Of a stretch of 64,000 bases of DNA, positions 42,753 to 51,366 are shown piece by piece. The notes beneath the pieces are model-generated. The model made no database searches and was not told the origin of the DNA. It saw only the letters and a program-made list of their open reading frames with translations. Both the position numbers and the translations under genes were made by a program. The stretch lies in contig NZ_JBJYKD010000011.1 of assembly GCF_049310025.1 (NCBI RefSeq), positions 1-64,000 of the forward strand, read 5' to 3'. Within the stretch, counting starts at the first letter, position 1. The number at the start of each line of letters is the position of its first letter. The stretch comes from JBJYKD01 sp049310025 (GTDB lineage: Bacteria > Bacillota > Thermosediminibacteria > Thermosediminibacterales > Tepidanaerobacteraceae).

Positions 42753-44642
42753 ATGGAATACACTGCGGGATATTATGATGTGGCAGTGGTGGGAGCCGGG
42801 CACGCCGGGTGCGAGGCGGCGCTGGCGGCCGCCCGAATGGGGCTAAGAACCGTGGCTTTTGCAATAAATCTTGACAGTATAGCACTGATGCCGTGCAACC
42901 CTTCGATAGGCGGACCGGCCAAGGGGCATCTGGTGCGGGAGATAGACGCCCTGGGAGGTCAGATGGGGATCAATACAGATAGGACGTTTATACAGATGCG
43001 AATGCTGAATACAGGGAAGGGACCGGCGGTGAGAGCTCTCAGGGCCCAGGCGGATAAAAAGGCCTACCAGTTTTCTATGAAGCACACACTGGAAAGACAG
43101 GAGAATCTGGATTTGGTGCAGGAAGAGGTGGTAAGGATACTGGAAGAGGGCGGCAGAGTAAGGGGGGTGGTGACCAGGACCGGTGGTGTGTATTACGCCA
43201 GGGCCGTTATACTGACCACGGGCGTATATTTAAAGGGGAGAATAATAATTGGAGACGTGAGTTACAGCGGGGGGCCCAACGGGCTTTTCCCGGCCAACGA
43301 GCTTTCGGAAAACTTGAAAGCCCTTGGATTTGAACTGGGCAGGTTTAAGACCGGCACGCCGCCACGGGTGCACAGACATTCACTGGATTTTTCAAAGATG
43401 ATAGAACAGCCCGGGGATGAGGTGATAATCCCATTTTCATACACTTCAGGCAAAATAGAGAGGGACCAGGTGTCATGCTGGCTCACATATACCAACCGGC
43501 GGACCCATGAAATAATTTTGGAAAACCTTTATAGAGCGCCGCTGTATACGGGTGAGATAAAAGGGGTCGGCCCCAGGTATTGCCCGAGTATAGAGGTAAA
43601 AGTGGTGAATTTCCGGGATAAGGCAAGCCACCAGATATTCATAGAGCCCGAAGGGCTCAATACCGATGAAATGTACGTCCAGGGGATGTCTACCAGCCTG
43701 CCGGCGGATGTCCAGATAAAGATGCTCAGGACCATCAGGGGCATGGAAAACGTGAAAATAATGAGATTCGGCTACGCCATTGAGTACGATTACGTAATAC
43801 CGACGCAGCTCAAGGCCACACTGGAAACCAAGACCGTGGAGGGGCTGTACATGGCAGGGCAGATCAACGGCACTTCCGGATACGAGGAAGCCGCGGCACA
43901 GGGTCTTTTGGCCGGCATCAATGCGGCGTTAAAAATAAAGGGAAATGAGCCGGTGGTGCTGAGCAGGGCAGACGCTTACATTGGAGTGCTGATAGACGAC
44001 CTGGTGACAAAGGGGGTAAGTGAACCGTACAGGATGCTGACGTCCAGGGCCGAATACCGGCTGATTTTAAGGCACGACAACGCGGACCTCAGGCTTACGG
44101 AAATAGGCCGCCGCGTGGGATTGATAAGCGATGAAAGATACCGGAAAGTAATGGAAAAAAGAAAGATGATAGAAGAGGAGATAGAGAGGCTGAGGTCGGT
44201 GAAAATAACCCCCAGCCGGGAAAATAACGAAAAATTGAAAGAATTAAACACATCTCCAATAAATACCCCCGTCACACTGGAGGATTTGCTGAAGAGACCG
44301 GAAATCGACTATAAAGCGTTGAAGATCCTGGATGGGGACAGGCCTGACCTCCCGGACGAAGTTATAGAAGAAGTGGAAATATCCGTGGCTTACGAAGGTT
44401 ACATTAAACGGCAATTAAGCCAGGTGGAAAGTTTTAAGAAGCTGGAGAACAAGAAAATACCCAGCGACATAGATTACGACAGGATCTACGGCCTCAGGAC
44501 CGAAGCCAGGGAAAAGCTCAAAAAGATAATGCCCGGCTCCATAGGTCAGGCATCGAGGATATCCGGTGTGAACCCCGCGGACATTTCAGTTTTGTTGATA
44601 CACCTGGAAGCGGAAAAGAGGAAGAATTCCGATGGAGCGTGA
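42753..44642 (+). CDS. mnmG: tRNA uridine-5-carboxymethylaminomethyl modification enzyme MnmG
   Basis: 629-residue FAD protein, partner of MnmE. N-terminal FAD motif VAVVGAGHAGCEAALAAARM, PCNPSIGGPAKGHLVREIDA, and GQINGTSGYEEAAAQGLLAG are family signatures; the C-terminal helical domain ends at RISGVNPADISVLLIHLEA. Ten bases after mnmE. Confidence 0.98.
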   Translation: MEYTAGYYDVAVVGAGHAGCEAALAAARMGLRTVAFAINLDSIALMPCNPSIGGPAKGHLVREIDALGGQMGINTDRTFIQMRMLNTGKGPAVRALRAQADKKAYQFSMKHTLERQENLDLVQEEVVRILEEGGRVRGVVTRTGGVYYARAVILTTGVYLKGRIIIGDVSYSGGPNGLFPANELSENLKALGFELGRFKTGTPPRVHRHSLDFSKMIEQPGDEVIIPFSYTSGKIERDQVSCWLTYTNRRTHEIILENLYRAPLYTGEIKGVGPRYCPSIEVKVVNFRDKASHQIFIEPEGLNTDEMYVQGMSTSLPADVQIKMLRTIRGMENVKIMRFGYAIEYDYVIPTQLKATLETKTVEGLYMAGQINGTSGYEEAAAQGLLAGINAALKIKGNEPVVLSRADAYIGVLIDDLVTKGVSEPYRMLTSRAEYRLILRHDNADLRLTEIGRRVGLISDERYRKVMEKRKMIEEEIERLRSVKITPSRENNEKLKELNTSPINTPVTLEDLLKRPEIDYKALKILDGDRPDLPDEVIEEVEISVAYEGYIKRQLSQVESFKKLENKKIPSDIDYDRIYGLRTEAREKLKKIMPGSIGQASRISGVNPADISVLLIHLEAEKRKNSDGA

Positions 44643-45351
44643 ATTTAGGGAAGTTATGAAAAAGTCTGCCGGTGAAAGGGGCCTGGAGCTGGATGATGAA
44701 ATGGCGGAAAAGCTGGAGATATACAGAAAAGAGATGATGATGTGGAACGAAAAGATGAACCTTACGCGCATCACGGAGTGCCGGGAATTTGCCGTAAAGC
44801 ACGTCGTCGATTCGCTTATGGTGGTAAAAAAAATTGAGATAAAACAAAGAGCGAGTTTGATAGATGTGGGGACAGGCCCCGGGTTTCCTGGAATACCCAT
44901 AAAATTATACAGAAGGGATATTAATCTGGCCCTGCTGGAATCCAGCAGGAAAAAAACCGGATTTTTGGAAGAAGCAGTCCGGAAAATGGAATTGAAAGGT
45001 GTCAGCATTATAAGCGACAGGGCCGAAAGCGCCGCGAGAAAGGCGGAGCACCGGGAAAAATACGATGTGGCGGTGGCCAGGGCCGTGGCTTCATTGAACG
45101 TGCTGGCGGAAATTTGCCTTCCATTCGTGAAAATGGGGGGAATTTTTGTGGCAATGAAGTCGAAAAACGTGGAGGAAGAATTGGAAAAATCGCAAAAGGC
45201 CATTGATATAATTGGCGGTTCTTTGAGAGAAGTAATAGATTACGATATTGAAAAAGAAATAAAAAGAAAACTTGTGGTTATTGAAAAAATAAAACCGACT
45301 CCGGAAAAATATCCGAGAAAGGCCGGAATGCCGGAAAAAAGCCCCTTATAA
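44632..45351 (+). CDS. rsmG: 16S rRNA (guanine527-N7)-methyltransferase RsmG
   Basis: 239-residue SAM methyltransferase with motif I DVGTGPGFPGIPIKL and VARAVASLNVLAEICLPFVK. Methylates G527 in the 530 loop. Start overlaps the end of mnmG by 11 bp with GAGGAAG inside mnmG as ribosome site. Confidence 0.96.
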   Translation: MEREFREVMKKSAGERGLELDDEMAEKLEIYRKEMMMWNEKMNLTRITECREFAVKHVVDSLMVVKKIEIKQRASLIDVGTGPGFPGIPIKLYRRDINLALLESSRKKTGFLEEAVRKMELKGVSIISDRAESAARKAEHREKYDVAVARAVASLNVLAEICLPFVKMGGIFVAMKSKNVEEELEKSQKAIDIIGGSLREVIDYDIEKEIKRKLVVIEKIKPTPEKYPRKAGMPEKSPL

Positions 45352-45449
45352 TTCATGGTAATTTTACCATTTTAAGGAGGAATATAAGCAAATGCATAGA
45401 ATTAAATAATATTGGATAATACAAAATAGAAAAAAAGGCGGTGGGTTAA

Positions 45450-46247
45450 ATGTGGGGGGACAAAAGGACGAACATTGTAAACATACCTGTGGATGCCATA
45501 AAACCAAATCCGTATCAACCCAGAAAAGAATTCGCCGACGAAGCCATGGACGAGCTTACTAACTCCATTAAAGTTTACGGAGTGCTGCAGCCTATAGTTG
45601 TGAGAAAAAGCGGAAAGGGGTATGAATTAATCGCCGGGGAGAGGCGATGGAGGGCCTGCCAGAGAGCCGGGTTGAAGGAAATACCCGCCATAATAAAAGA
45701 AGCAAAGGATTCGGAAACCGCCATTATGGCATTGATAGAAAATCTGCAGAGAGAAAACCTGAGCTTCCTGGAGGAGGCTGAAGGTTACAGACAGTTAATG
45801 CAGGAGTACGGGATGACTCAGGAACAGCTGGCGTTAAAACTGGGAAAGAGCCAGTCGACCATTGCAAATAAGATGCGAATATTAAAGATGCAGCCCGGGA
45901 TATTAAAAATTATTTCCCAGGAAAAGTTAACCGAAAGGCATGCCCGGTGCCTTTTAAAACTGCCGGATGAAAAGCTCCAGATGGAGGTATTGAAACAGGT
46001 AATCGAAAAAGGCCTGAATGTCCGGCAGACGGAAGATCTGGTGGAAAAAACGCTTGAAAAGATCCAGAAGCCATCCGGCAACAGGAAGAAAAAATCATTT
46101 AAGATGGCTATAAAAGATGTGAGAATTTTTGTGAACTCGGTGAAAAAGCTGGTGAAGAGCATAAAAGAGACGGGCCTTGACGCCGGTTATAAGGAGATAG
46201 ATAAAGGAGATTTCATCGAACTGGTGGTCCAGATACCAAAGAGGTAG
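45450..46247 (+). CDS. noc: Noc-like nucleoid occlusion protein (ParB family)
   Basis: A 265-residue ParB/Noc protein: CTP/catalytic-like motifs GKGYELIAGERRWRACQRAG and ALIENLQRENLSFLEEAEGY, helix-turn-helix MTQEQLALKLGKSQSTIANKMR. Located directly after rsmG, the place of noc in Bacillus, and distinct from the true parB 1.2 kb downstream. Noc binds NBS sites and stops division over the nucleoid. The N-terminus lacks an obvious long amphipathic helix but begins WGDKRTNIVNIPVD. No consensus NBS was found nearby. Confidence 0.85.
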   Translation: MWGDKRTNIVNIPVDAIKPNPYQPRKEFADEAMDELTNSIKVYGVLQPIVVRKSGKGYELIAGERRWRACQRAGLKEIPAIIKEAKDSETAIMALIENLQRENLSFLEEAEGYRQLMQEYGMTQEQLALKLGKSQSTIANKMRILKMQPGILKIISQEKLTERHARCLLKLPDEKLQMEVLKQVIEKGLNVRQTEDLVEKTLEKIQKPSGNRKKKSFKMAIKDVRIFVNSVKKLVKSIKETGLDAGYKEIDKGDFIELVVQIPKR

Positions 46248-46751
46248 CTGGACTTTTTTGTTGTACGGTTGCAGACGAATTCAGACTTGCCCCCTTCTGA
46301 CGCCCGGCGGCCGGGTTAAATCAGCACAATTCGGCGTGTACCAGCAGGGTCCATGCCCGCCGGTTTCACTTTGCTCGTTCTGATTTAAGAGCAATGGTAC
46401 AGCTTTCCGGCGCTTTTAGCCGTATCCGGCGACAGGATGTCATGTCAAAAAATTTTTTTCGATTGAAATAATTAAAGAACAATTCCCTGAATAAGAAATA
46501 TAATTTTAATAAGGATGCGCGTATGAGGATTCCGATTTTTGAGGATTTAAAGTTTGTGCCCATATGAAACGTAAAAAAACGTGCATTATGAAAGTAAAAG
46601 ATTATTTTAAAACTGAATGAAGGGGGAGAAAAAAATATTGAGACAAAAAAGAACTCAAGGCAGGAAAAATTTAATAAAAAAAGAAATCTAATATAAAAAC
46701 TATGCTAAAATATAGTTGGCATAAATACAACACTATCGGGACGGTGAAGAA

Positions 46752-47513
46752 ATGTCTAGAATAGTGGCCATTGCCAATCAAAAAGGAGGGGTGGGCAAGA
46801 CAACCACAACGGTGAACCTGGGGGCGTGCCTTGCTGCCCTGGGACAGAAGGTTTTGCTGGTGGACATCGACCCGCAGGGAAACACCACCAGCGGCATCGG
46901 CGTGGACAAAAGTAATATAGAAAAATCAATATACAATGTTCTGATAAATGAAGAGCCAATTAAAGACAATGTGGTAAAAACGGAATATGAAAATCTGTAC
47001 CTGCTGCCTTCAAACATCCAGCTGGCCGGGGCCGAGATTGAGCTGGTGCCGGCAATATCAAGAGAATATAAGTTGAAGAACGCCGTGGAAGAGATTAAAG
47101 ACCAATTTGACTTTATTTTAATCGACTGTCCACCTTCGCTGGGCCTGCTGACTTTAAACGCCCTTACGGCGGCCAATACGGTATTGGTACCCATACAGTG
47201 CGAGTATTACGCACTGGAGGGTCTGGGGCAGTTAATGAATACCATAAATCTGGTACAGAAGCATTTAAACAAGAATTTACAGGTGGAAGGCGTTTTGCTC
47301 ACCATGTTCGACGCCCGCACAAATCTTTCTATACAGGTGGTGGAAGAGGTAAAGAAATTTTTCAAGAACAAGGTGTACAGGACCATCATTCCCAGAAATG
47401 TGAGGCTGAGTGAAGCCCCGAGCCACGGGAAACCGATAATAAAATATGATGCAAGATCAAAGGGGTCGGAAGTATATATGGAACTGGCCAGGGAGGTGCT
47501 GGGAATTGAGTAA
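46752..47513 (+). CDS. soj: chromosome partitioning ATPase ParA (Soj)
   Basis: 253-residue ParA ATPase with deviant Walker A (NQKGGVGKTTTTVNLGACLA), LVDIDPQGNTTSGIG and DFILIDCPPSLGLLTLNAL. Acts with ParB in origin segregation and regulation of DnaA. The 504 bp upstream (46248-46751) has no gene I can support; an AT-rich stretch with an imperfect TATGC/GCATA repeat at 46701-46723 may hold the promoter. Confidence 0.97.
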   Translation: MSRIVAIANQKGGVGKTTTTVNLGACLAALGQKVLLVDIDPQGNTTSGIGVDKSNIEKSIYNVLINEEPIKDNVVKTEYENLYLLPSNIQLAGAEIELVPAISREYKLKNAVEEIKDQFDFILIDCPPSLGLLTLNALTAANTVLVPIQCEYYALEGLGQLMNTINLVQKHLNKNLQVEGVLLTMFDARTNLSIQVVEEVKKFFKNKVYRTIIPRNVRLSEAPSHGKPIIKYDARSKGSEVYMELAREVLGIE

Positions 47514-48363
47514 GAGAGGACTGGGCAAGGGCCTCGGAGCCCTTATTCCCATGGATGAAAAGGGCCAGGAAAATGTAACGGAGATCCCGCTTAAAGAAAT
47601 TTTCGCCAACCAGAATCAGCCGAGGAAAAACTTTGATGAAGACAAGTTAAAAGAGCTGGCTGAGTCCATGAAAGAGCATGGCGTTTTACAGCCTGTGATT
47701 TTAAGAAAGAAAACGAAAGGCTACGAACTGGTGGCCGGCGAGAGAAGATGGCGGGCAGCGAAAATGGCCGGGTTGGAAAAAATACCGGCCATAGTAAAGG
47801 AACTGTCGGATGCAGATGTCATGGAAATAGCGCTTATTGAAAATCTGCAGAGAGAAGACCTGAACCCTCTGGAAGAAGCCATGGCATACAAGCAGCTGAT
47901 GGACGAATTCGGGATGACCCAGGAAGAGCTTTCAAAAAGAGTCGGAAAGAGCAGATCCCAGATTGCCAATACAGTAAGGCTGCTGAACCTGGAGAAGGAA
48001 ATTAAGGATCTGATTGCCGATGAAAAACTGACCGCAGGGCACGCCAGGGCTCTGCTGGCCGTAGAAGATAAAAATGAAAGAATTAAACTCGCTAAAAAAA
48101 TCAGCGAAGAGAATTTATCGGTGAGACAGATTGAAGAGATAGTAAAGGTAAAGTCTTCAAAGAAAAATGCAGATAAGAACAGAAGGAATCAGGATATAAA
48201 CCCTGCATTTCTGGACATATCGGAAAAACTGCAGGGGATATTGGGCACAAGGGTGAAAATAAAGGGGAGCGAAAAGCGCGGCAAAATAGAAATAGAATTT
48301 TATTCTGAAGACGAACTCGAGAGGATCCTGGAAACAATTATGCAGCGGCAATGTTTCACGTGA
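47506..48363 (+). CDS. parB: chromosome partitioning protein ParB (Spo0J)
   Basis: 285 residues from the TTG at 47506, which overlaps the soj stop; GGGAGGTG lies eight bases upstream. SKRGLGKGLGALIP is the classic ParB start; GYELVAGERRWRAAKMAGL and ALIENLQREDLNPLEEAMAY are the CTP-binding boxes, and MTQEELSKRVGKSRSQIANTVR is the parS-binding helix-turn-helix. Its stop codon lies inside a parS site. Confidence 0.97.
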   Translation: MSKRGLGKGLGALIPMDEKGQENVTEIPLKEIFANQNQPRKNFDEDKLKELAESMKEHGVLQPVILRKKTKGYELVAGERRWRAAKMAGLEKIPAIVKELSDADVMEIALIENLQREDLNPLEEAMAYKQLMDEFGMTQEELSKRVGKSRSQIANTVRLLNLEKEIKDLIADEKLTAGHARALLAVEDKNERIKLAKKISEENLSVRQIEEIVKVKSSKKNADKNRRNQDINPAFLDISEKLQGILGTRVKIKGSEKRGKIEIEFYSEDELERILETIMQRQCFT

Positions 48364-48367
48364 AACT
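48352..48367. promoter_or_regulatory. parS centromere-like site
   Basis: TGTTTCACGTGAAACT matches the 16-bp parS consensus TGTTTCACGTGAAACA at 15 positions. It covers the last codons and the TGA stop of parB. Confidence 0.93.
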
Positions 48368-48391
48368 TTCTTCGGAAAGGGAGAAACTCAG

Positions 48392-48838
48392 GTGAGCCTG
48401 AAGATCAGAAATGCGAAACCCGGGGATGAAGTTTACATTGTCGAACTCATTAAAGAACTTTCCGAGACCATCGGGGAGGCAAGCGGAATTTCGGTAGAAT
48501 TTGCGAAAAACAGTTTATCCTTTCCCTGTTTTCAAATACTGGTCGCCGAAGAGCATGGACGGGTGGTTGGATTGATAAGTTATTCTGTGAAACCGAGTTT
48601 GTATCACGGAGCGAACTCCTGTATTATTGAAGACCTGGTGGTCAAGCAACAAGCCAGAGGCCGCGGAGTGGGAAGCGCACTGATTCGTGAAGCTTTAATC
48701 AGGATACAAAAACTGGGTTGCGCTGAAGTTTCGGTATCCACCATGCCGGACAATGAAAAAGCCATAAGATTTTACAGAGCTTGCGGATTTACGGATGAAG
48801 CCCTGTTTCTTGAAAAGCACTTTTTTAAAAGTAAATAA
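48392..48838 (+). CDS. GNAT family N-acetyltransferase
   Basis: A 148-residue GNAT acetyltransferase: LVAEEHGRVVGLISY (beta-strands), IIEDLVVKQQARGRGVGSAL with the acetyl-CoA loop (QxxGxG-like: ARGRGVG), and NEKAIRFYRACGF near the C-terminus. GTG start with a GGGAG sequence upstream. It follows parB and the parS site by 28 bp and may share its transcript. Acceptor unknown. Confidence 0.88.
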   Translation: MSLKIRNAKPGDEVYIVELIKELSETIGEASGISVEFAKNSLSFPCFQILVAEEHGRVVGLISYSVKPSLYHGANSCIIEDLVVKQQARGRGVGSALIREALIRIQKLGCAEVSVSTMPDNEKAIRFYRACGFTDEALFLEKHFFKSK

Positions 48839-48961
48839 TCCGGATATCATTGCAATAAAAGTAAAAGAAAATCAGATGGATATTAAGCAAACCAGCAGAT
48901 GCAATGAGATTAATAAATGAGATTAATAAATCGTAAACATAAAGCCGGACGGAATATAACC

Positions 48962-49007
48962 CGGAAAAATGCAAACCGGCCTCCCCGGCAACCAAAGGAG
49001 GCCGGTT
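48962..49007 (-). terminator. Rho-independent terminator of asnB
   Basis: Arms AACCGGCCTCC (48974-48984) and GGAGGCCGGTT (48997-49007), followed on the minus strand by GCATTTTTCC. It lies 5 bp after the asnB stop and may also slow transcripts from the plus strand. Confidence 0.85.
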
Positions 49008-49012
49008 CTCAT

Positions 49013-50881
49013 TTATCCTGCCAGCGCCGGAGCCAGGGTTCCGGCTACTGTTACCCCGTATTTTCTGAGCCAAAAATTTACCTGGATGAGATATGCGAAA
49101 AGCTGGGGGCCGGTCATCAGCTGACCGAACCATGGCACATTAATATCGTTCTCAGCGGCCTGCAACATATGGATGACACTGTTTCTGTCCACGAAGGGCA
49201 GCAGAGGCGAGGAAGGATCGTGCAAAATTTCCAGAAGGCAACTCCTGACCAGAGCCAGGTATTCAGGATTGTGAGTTTTTGGGTAGGGGCTCTTTTTTCT
49301 GTTCAAAACCTCTTCAGGCAGCAGGTCCCGCACCGCCCGGCGCAGGATACCTTTTTCAATGCCGCCGCAACTTCTTATTCTCCAGGGGATATTCCATACG
49401 TACTGTACGAGCCGGTGGTCCAGATAAGGCACCCTCACTTCAAGGCCGGTGGCCATACTCATGCGGTCCATTCGGTCGATGAGCGTGGGCATAAAGCGGG
49501 TTATGCTGAGATATGTAATTTCCCGAATGCGGGTATCGAAGGGGCTCTCCCCGGCAAGGCGAGGGACCTCTTTTAGCGTTTCCCTATACCTCATTTTTAA
49601 GTATTCTTCGGGATTTATCAATCGCAAAAGTTCCCTGGACAGTATGCCTGTGCGCACATGCATCTTCCGCGCCCATGGGAACCTGTCGGAATTAAAATCT
49701 TCGGGCCTTCTAAACCAGGGATAACCGCCGAATATTTCGTCTGCCCCCTCGCCGGCCAGGGCTACCGTGGCTCCTTTTTTCACCTCCAGGCAGAAGAGGT
49801 AAAGAGACGAATCTATATCGGCCATACCGGGCAGGTCTCTGGCAAGCACCGCATCGTCAAGGGCCGCGGCCAGTCGGCGGTTGCTTATGGTCACACAGCG
49901 ATGGTTTGTATTGAAATATGAGGAGACCTTCTTTACATAGTAAGGGTCGCTGTTTGGCTGGAACTCACTGGCCTTAAAGTGTACGTCGTTCCCGGTGTAA
50001 TCCACGGAGAACGTGTTCACTGTTTCACCCCGGCTTTTAAAAGCACCGGCCACCATCGCGGTAATGGCGCTGGAGTCGATGCCTCCCGAAAGAAGGGTGC
50101 ACAGGGGGACATCCGAAACGAGCTGGCGCCTGACGGCATCTTCGAGAAGATACCGGATTTTTTCAGCGGTGACCTCTTCACTATCATTATGCGGCCGACT
50201 TTCCAGCGACCAGTAACATTTAATATGTATTCCCTTTCTGTCAAAAATCATGCAGTGTCCCGGCTTGAGTTCGTTTATACCTTTAAAAACGCCGCATCCG
50301 GGAGTCCGGCCGGGCCCCATGGCAAAGATTTCGGCAAGGCCTTCGGCGTCCAGCTCGGGCTTTATCAGAGGGTGCGCCAGGATGGCTTTGAGTTCTGAGC
50401 CGAATATCAGCGTTGTTTTGCGTAAACCGTAAAAAAGGGGTTTTACCCCCAGCCGGTCCCGGGCAAGAAAAAGACTCTGGCCCTCCTCATCCCATATGGC
50501 AAAGGCAAAAATTCCATTGAGGCGCTCCACGCACGCCTCTTTCCACTCTATAAAGGAATAAAGGACCACTTCTGTATCGGACCTGGAAAGGAAATGATAC
50601 CCGAGACCTTCCAGAATCCTGCGGACTTCAGGGGTATTGTAAAGTTCCCCGTTGTAGGTTATGCAGTAGGTGCGTTTTCCCAGTTTTCGCAGCATCGGTT
50701 GCCCGCCGCCTTCGGGGTCCACCACTATAAGGCGCCGGTGGCCCAGAGCGGCATGGGGGAATAATACGTGGCCCGCATCATCAGGGCCTCTTTTTGAAAG
50801 GGTTCGGGTCATGGATTCAAGCACATCCCTGCCGAACTTGAGATTGCCGCCAAAATCCACCCATCCCGCAATCCCGCACAT
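49013..50881 (-). CDS. asnB: asparagine synthase (glutamine-hydrolysing)
   Basis: 622 residues. N-terminal class II amidotransferase domain with catalytic Cys2 (MCGIAGWVDFGG; FLSRSDTEVVLYSF), then the synthetase domain with the pyrophosphate loop LLSGGIDSSAI and LAGEGADEIFGGYPWF. Converts aspartate and glutamine to asparagine. Runs against the local gene direction, between the GNAT gene and hydG. The closest types are the AsnB/AsnO group; a role in cell-surface amidation is also possible. Confidence 0.93.
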   Translation of the reverse strand: MCGIAGWVDFGGNLKFGRDVLESMTRTLSKRGPDDAGHVLFPHAALGHRRLIVVDPEGGGQPMLRKLGKRTYCITYNGELYNTPEVRRILEGLGYHFLSRSDTEVVLYSFIEWKEACVERLNGIFAFAIWDEEGQSLFLARDRLGVKPLFYGLRKTTLIFGSELKAILAHPLIKPELDAEGLAEIFAMGPGRTPGCGVFKGINELKPGHCMIFDRKGIHIKCYWSLESRPHNDSEEVTAEKIRYLLEDAVRRQLVSDVPLCTLLSGGIDSSAITAMVAGAFKSRGETVNTFSVDYTGNDVHFKASEFQPNSDPYYVKKVSSYFNTNHRCVTISNRRLAAALDDAVLARDLPGMADIDSSLYLFCLEVKKGATVALAGEGADEIFGGYPWFRRPEDFNSDRFPWARKMHVRTGILSRELLRLINPEEYLKMRYRETLKEVPRLAGESPFDTRIREITYLSITRFMPTLIDRMDRMSMATGLEVRVPYLDHRLVQYVWNIPWRIRSCGGIEKGILRRAVRDLLPEEVLNRKKSPYPKTHNPEYLALVRSCLLEILHDPSSPLLPFVDRNSVIHMLQAAENDINVPWFGQLMTGPQLFAYLIQVNFWLRKYGVTVAGTLAPALAG

Positions 50882-51006
50882 AAATCATCATCCTCTCGCA
50901 TGTTTTTTAGGCATAAGCCGCATTTTTATTGAAAACGATTATACATCAATAGAGTATTAAAAATGTTGTCGCATGGTGACAGAATGTAAGATTTTAAAAA
51001 AATTTA

Positions 51007-51035
51007 TTGAAAAATTAAATGTAAAGGAATATAAT
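51007..51035 (+). promoter_or_regulatory. strong sigma-A promoter upstream of hydG
   Basis: TTGAAA (51007-51012), 17-bp spacer, consensus TATAAT (51030-51035). Transcription would start near 51042 and reach a terminator hairpin at 51118-51150. Confidence 0.75.
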
Positions 51036-51041
51036 AGAGCA

Positions 51042-51152
51042 AAAGGTTAATCTGTTCCTGACGTGAGGGGAATTCCTGATCGAAGGGGGGAAATGATATG
51101 GATGTCGGCAGTCTATCAAAGGCTTTTCCTCCCGGAGGATAAGCCTTTTTAA
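51042..51152 (+). ncRNA. candidate short structured RNA or attenuated leader upstream of hydG
   Basis: About 110 nt between a strong promoter and a strong terminator. Within it, CUGAC (about 51059) can pair with GUCGG (about 51104), and a G-rich stretch (51084-51090) precedes a short ATG frame (51093 or 51102 to 51152, up to 19 codons) that ends inside the terminator. I cannot match it to a riboswitch or known small RNA class. It may be a sRNA, a leader controlling hydG by attenuation, or a translated leader. Confidence 0.45.
51118..51150 (+). terminator. terminator/attenuator in the hydG leader
   Basis: Arms AAAGGCTTTTCCTCC and GGAGGATAAGCCTTT pair with a single mismatch, followed by TTTTTAATTTG. 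It stands 215 bp before the hydG start. Confidence 0.85.
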
Positions 51153-51189
51153 TTTGAATATATCGATATATAAGTCAATATGAAAGGGA

Positions 51190-51207
51190 TTGTTACAGAT
51201 TTCACAA
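51190..51207 (+). promoter_or_regulatory. candidate Rex operator upstream of hydG
   Basis: TTGTTACAGATTTCACAA resembles the Rex palindrome TTGTGAA-N4-TTCACAA: the right half is perfect and the left half matches at five of seven. Rex senses NADH/NAD+ and represses hydrogenase genes in Clostridia. About 160 bp before hydG; the intervening sequence has GC-rich repeats (CCGGC/GCCGG at 51252-51290) that can form alternative stems. Confidence 0.4.
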
Positions 51208-51366
51208 CATTTTCAATCTGTAGGATAAAATCAAGAGAAAAGTTCGCGTACCCGGACCGGCGAAAAGACAGGCCGGTAGTGAATAGCCGGTATGGTTTTT
51301 CTAAGAGTGTAAAACAATTAAGAAAATATTTTAAAAACAATGTGTGCGAAAGGAGATATACTGATA

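Noticed and set aside
46248..46751. A gene in the long gap between noc and soj
   Set aside because: Short frames on both strands lack ribosome sites and similarity; I could not recognise tRNA or other RNA features.
50882..51006. T-box or riboswitch leader for asnB
   Set aside because: Only about 120 bp before the divergent promoter, with no T-box sequence (AGGGTGG-like) and no known aptamer motif.
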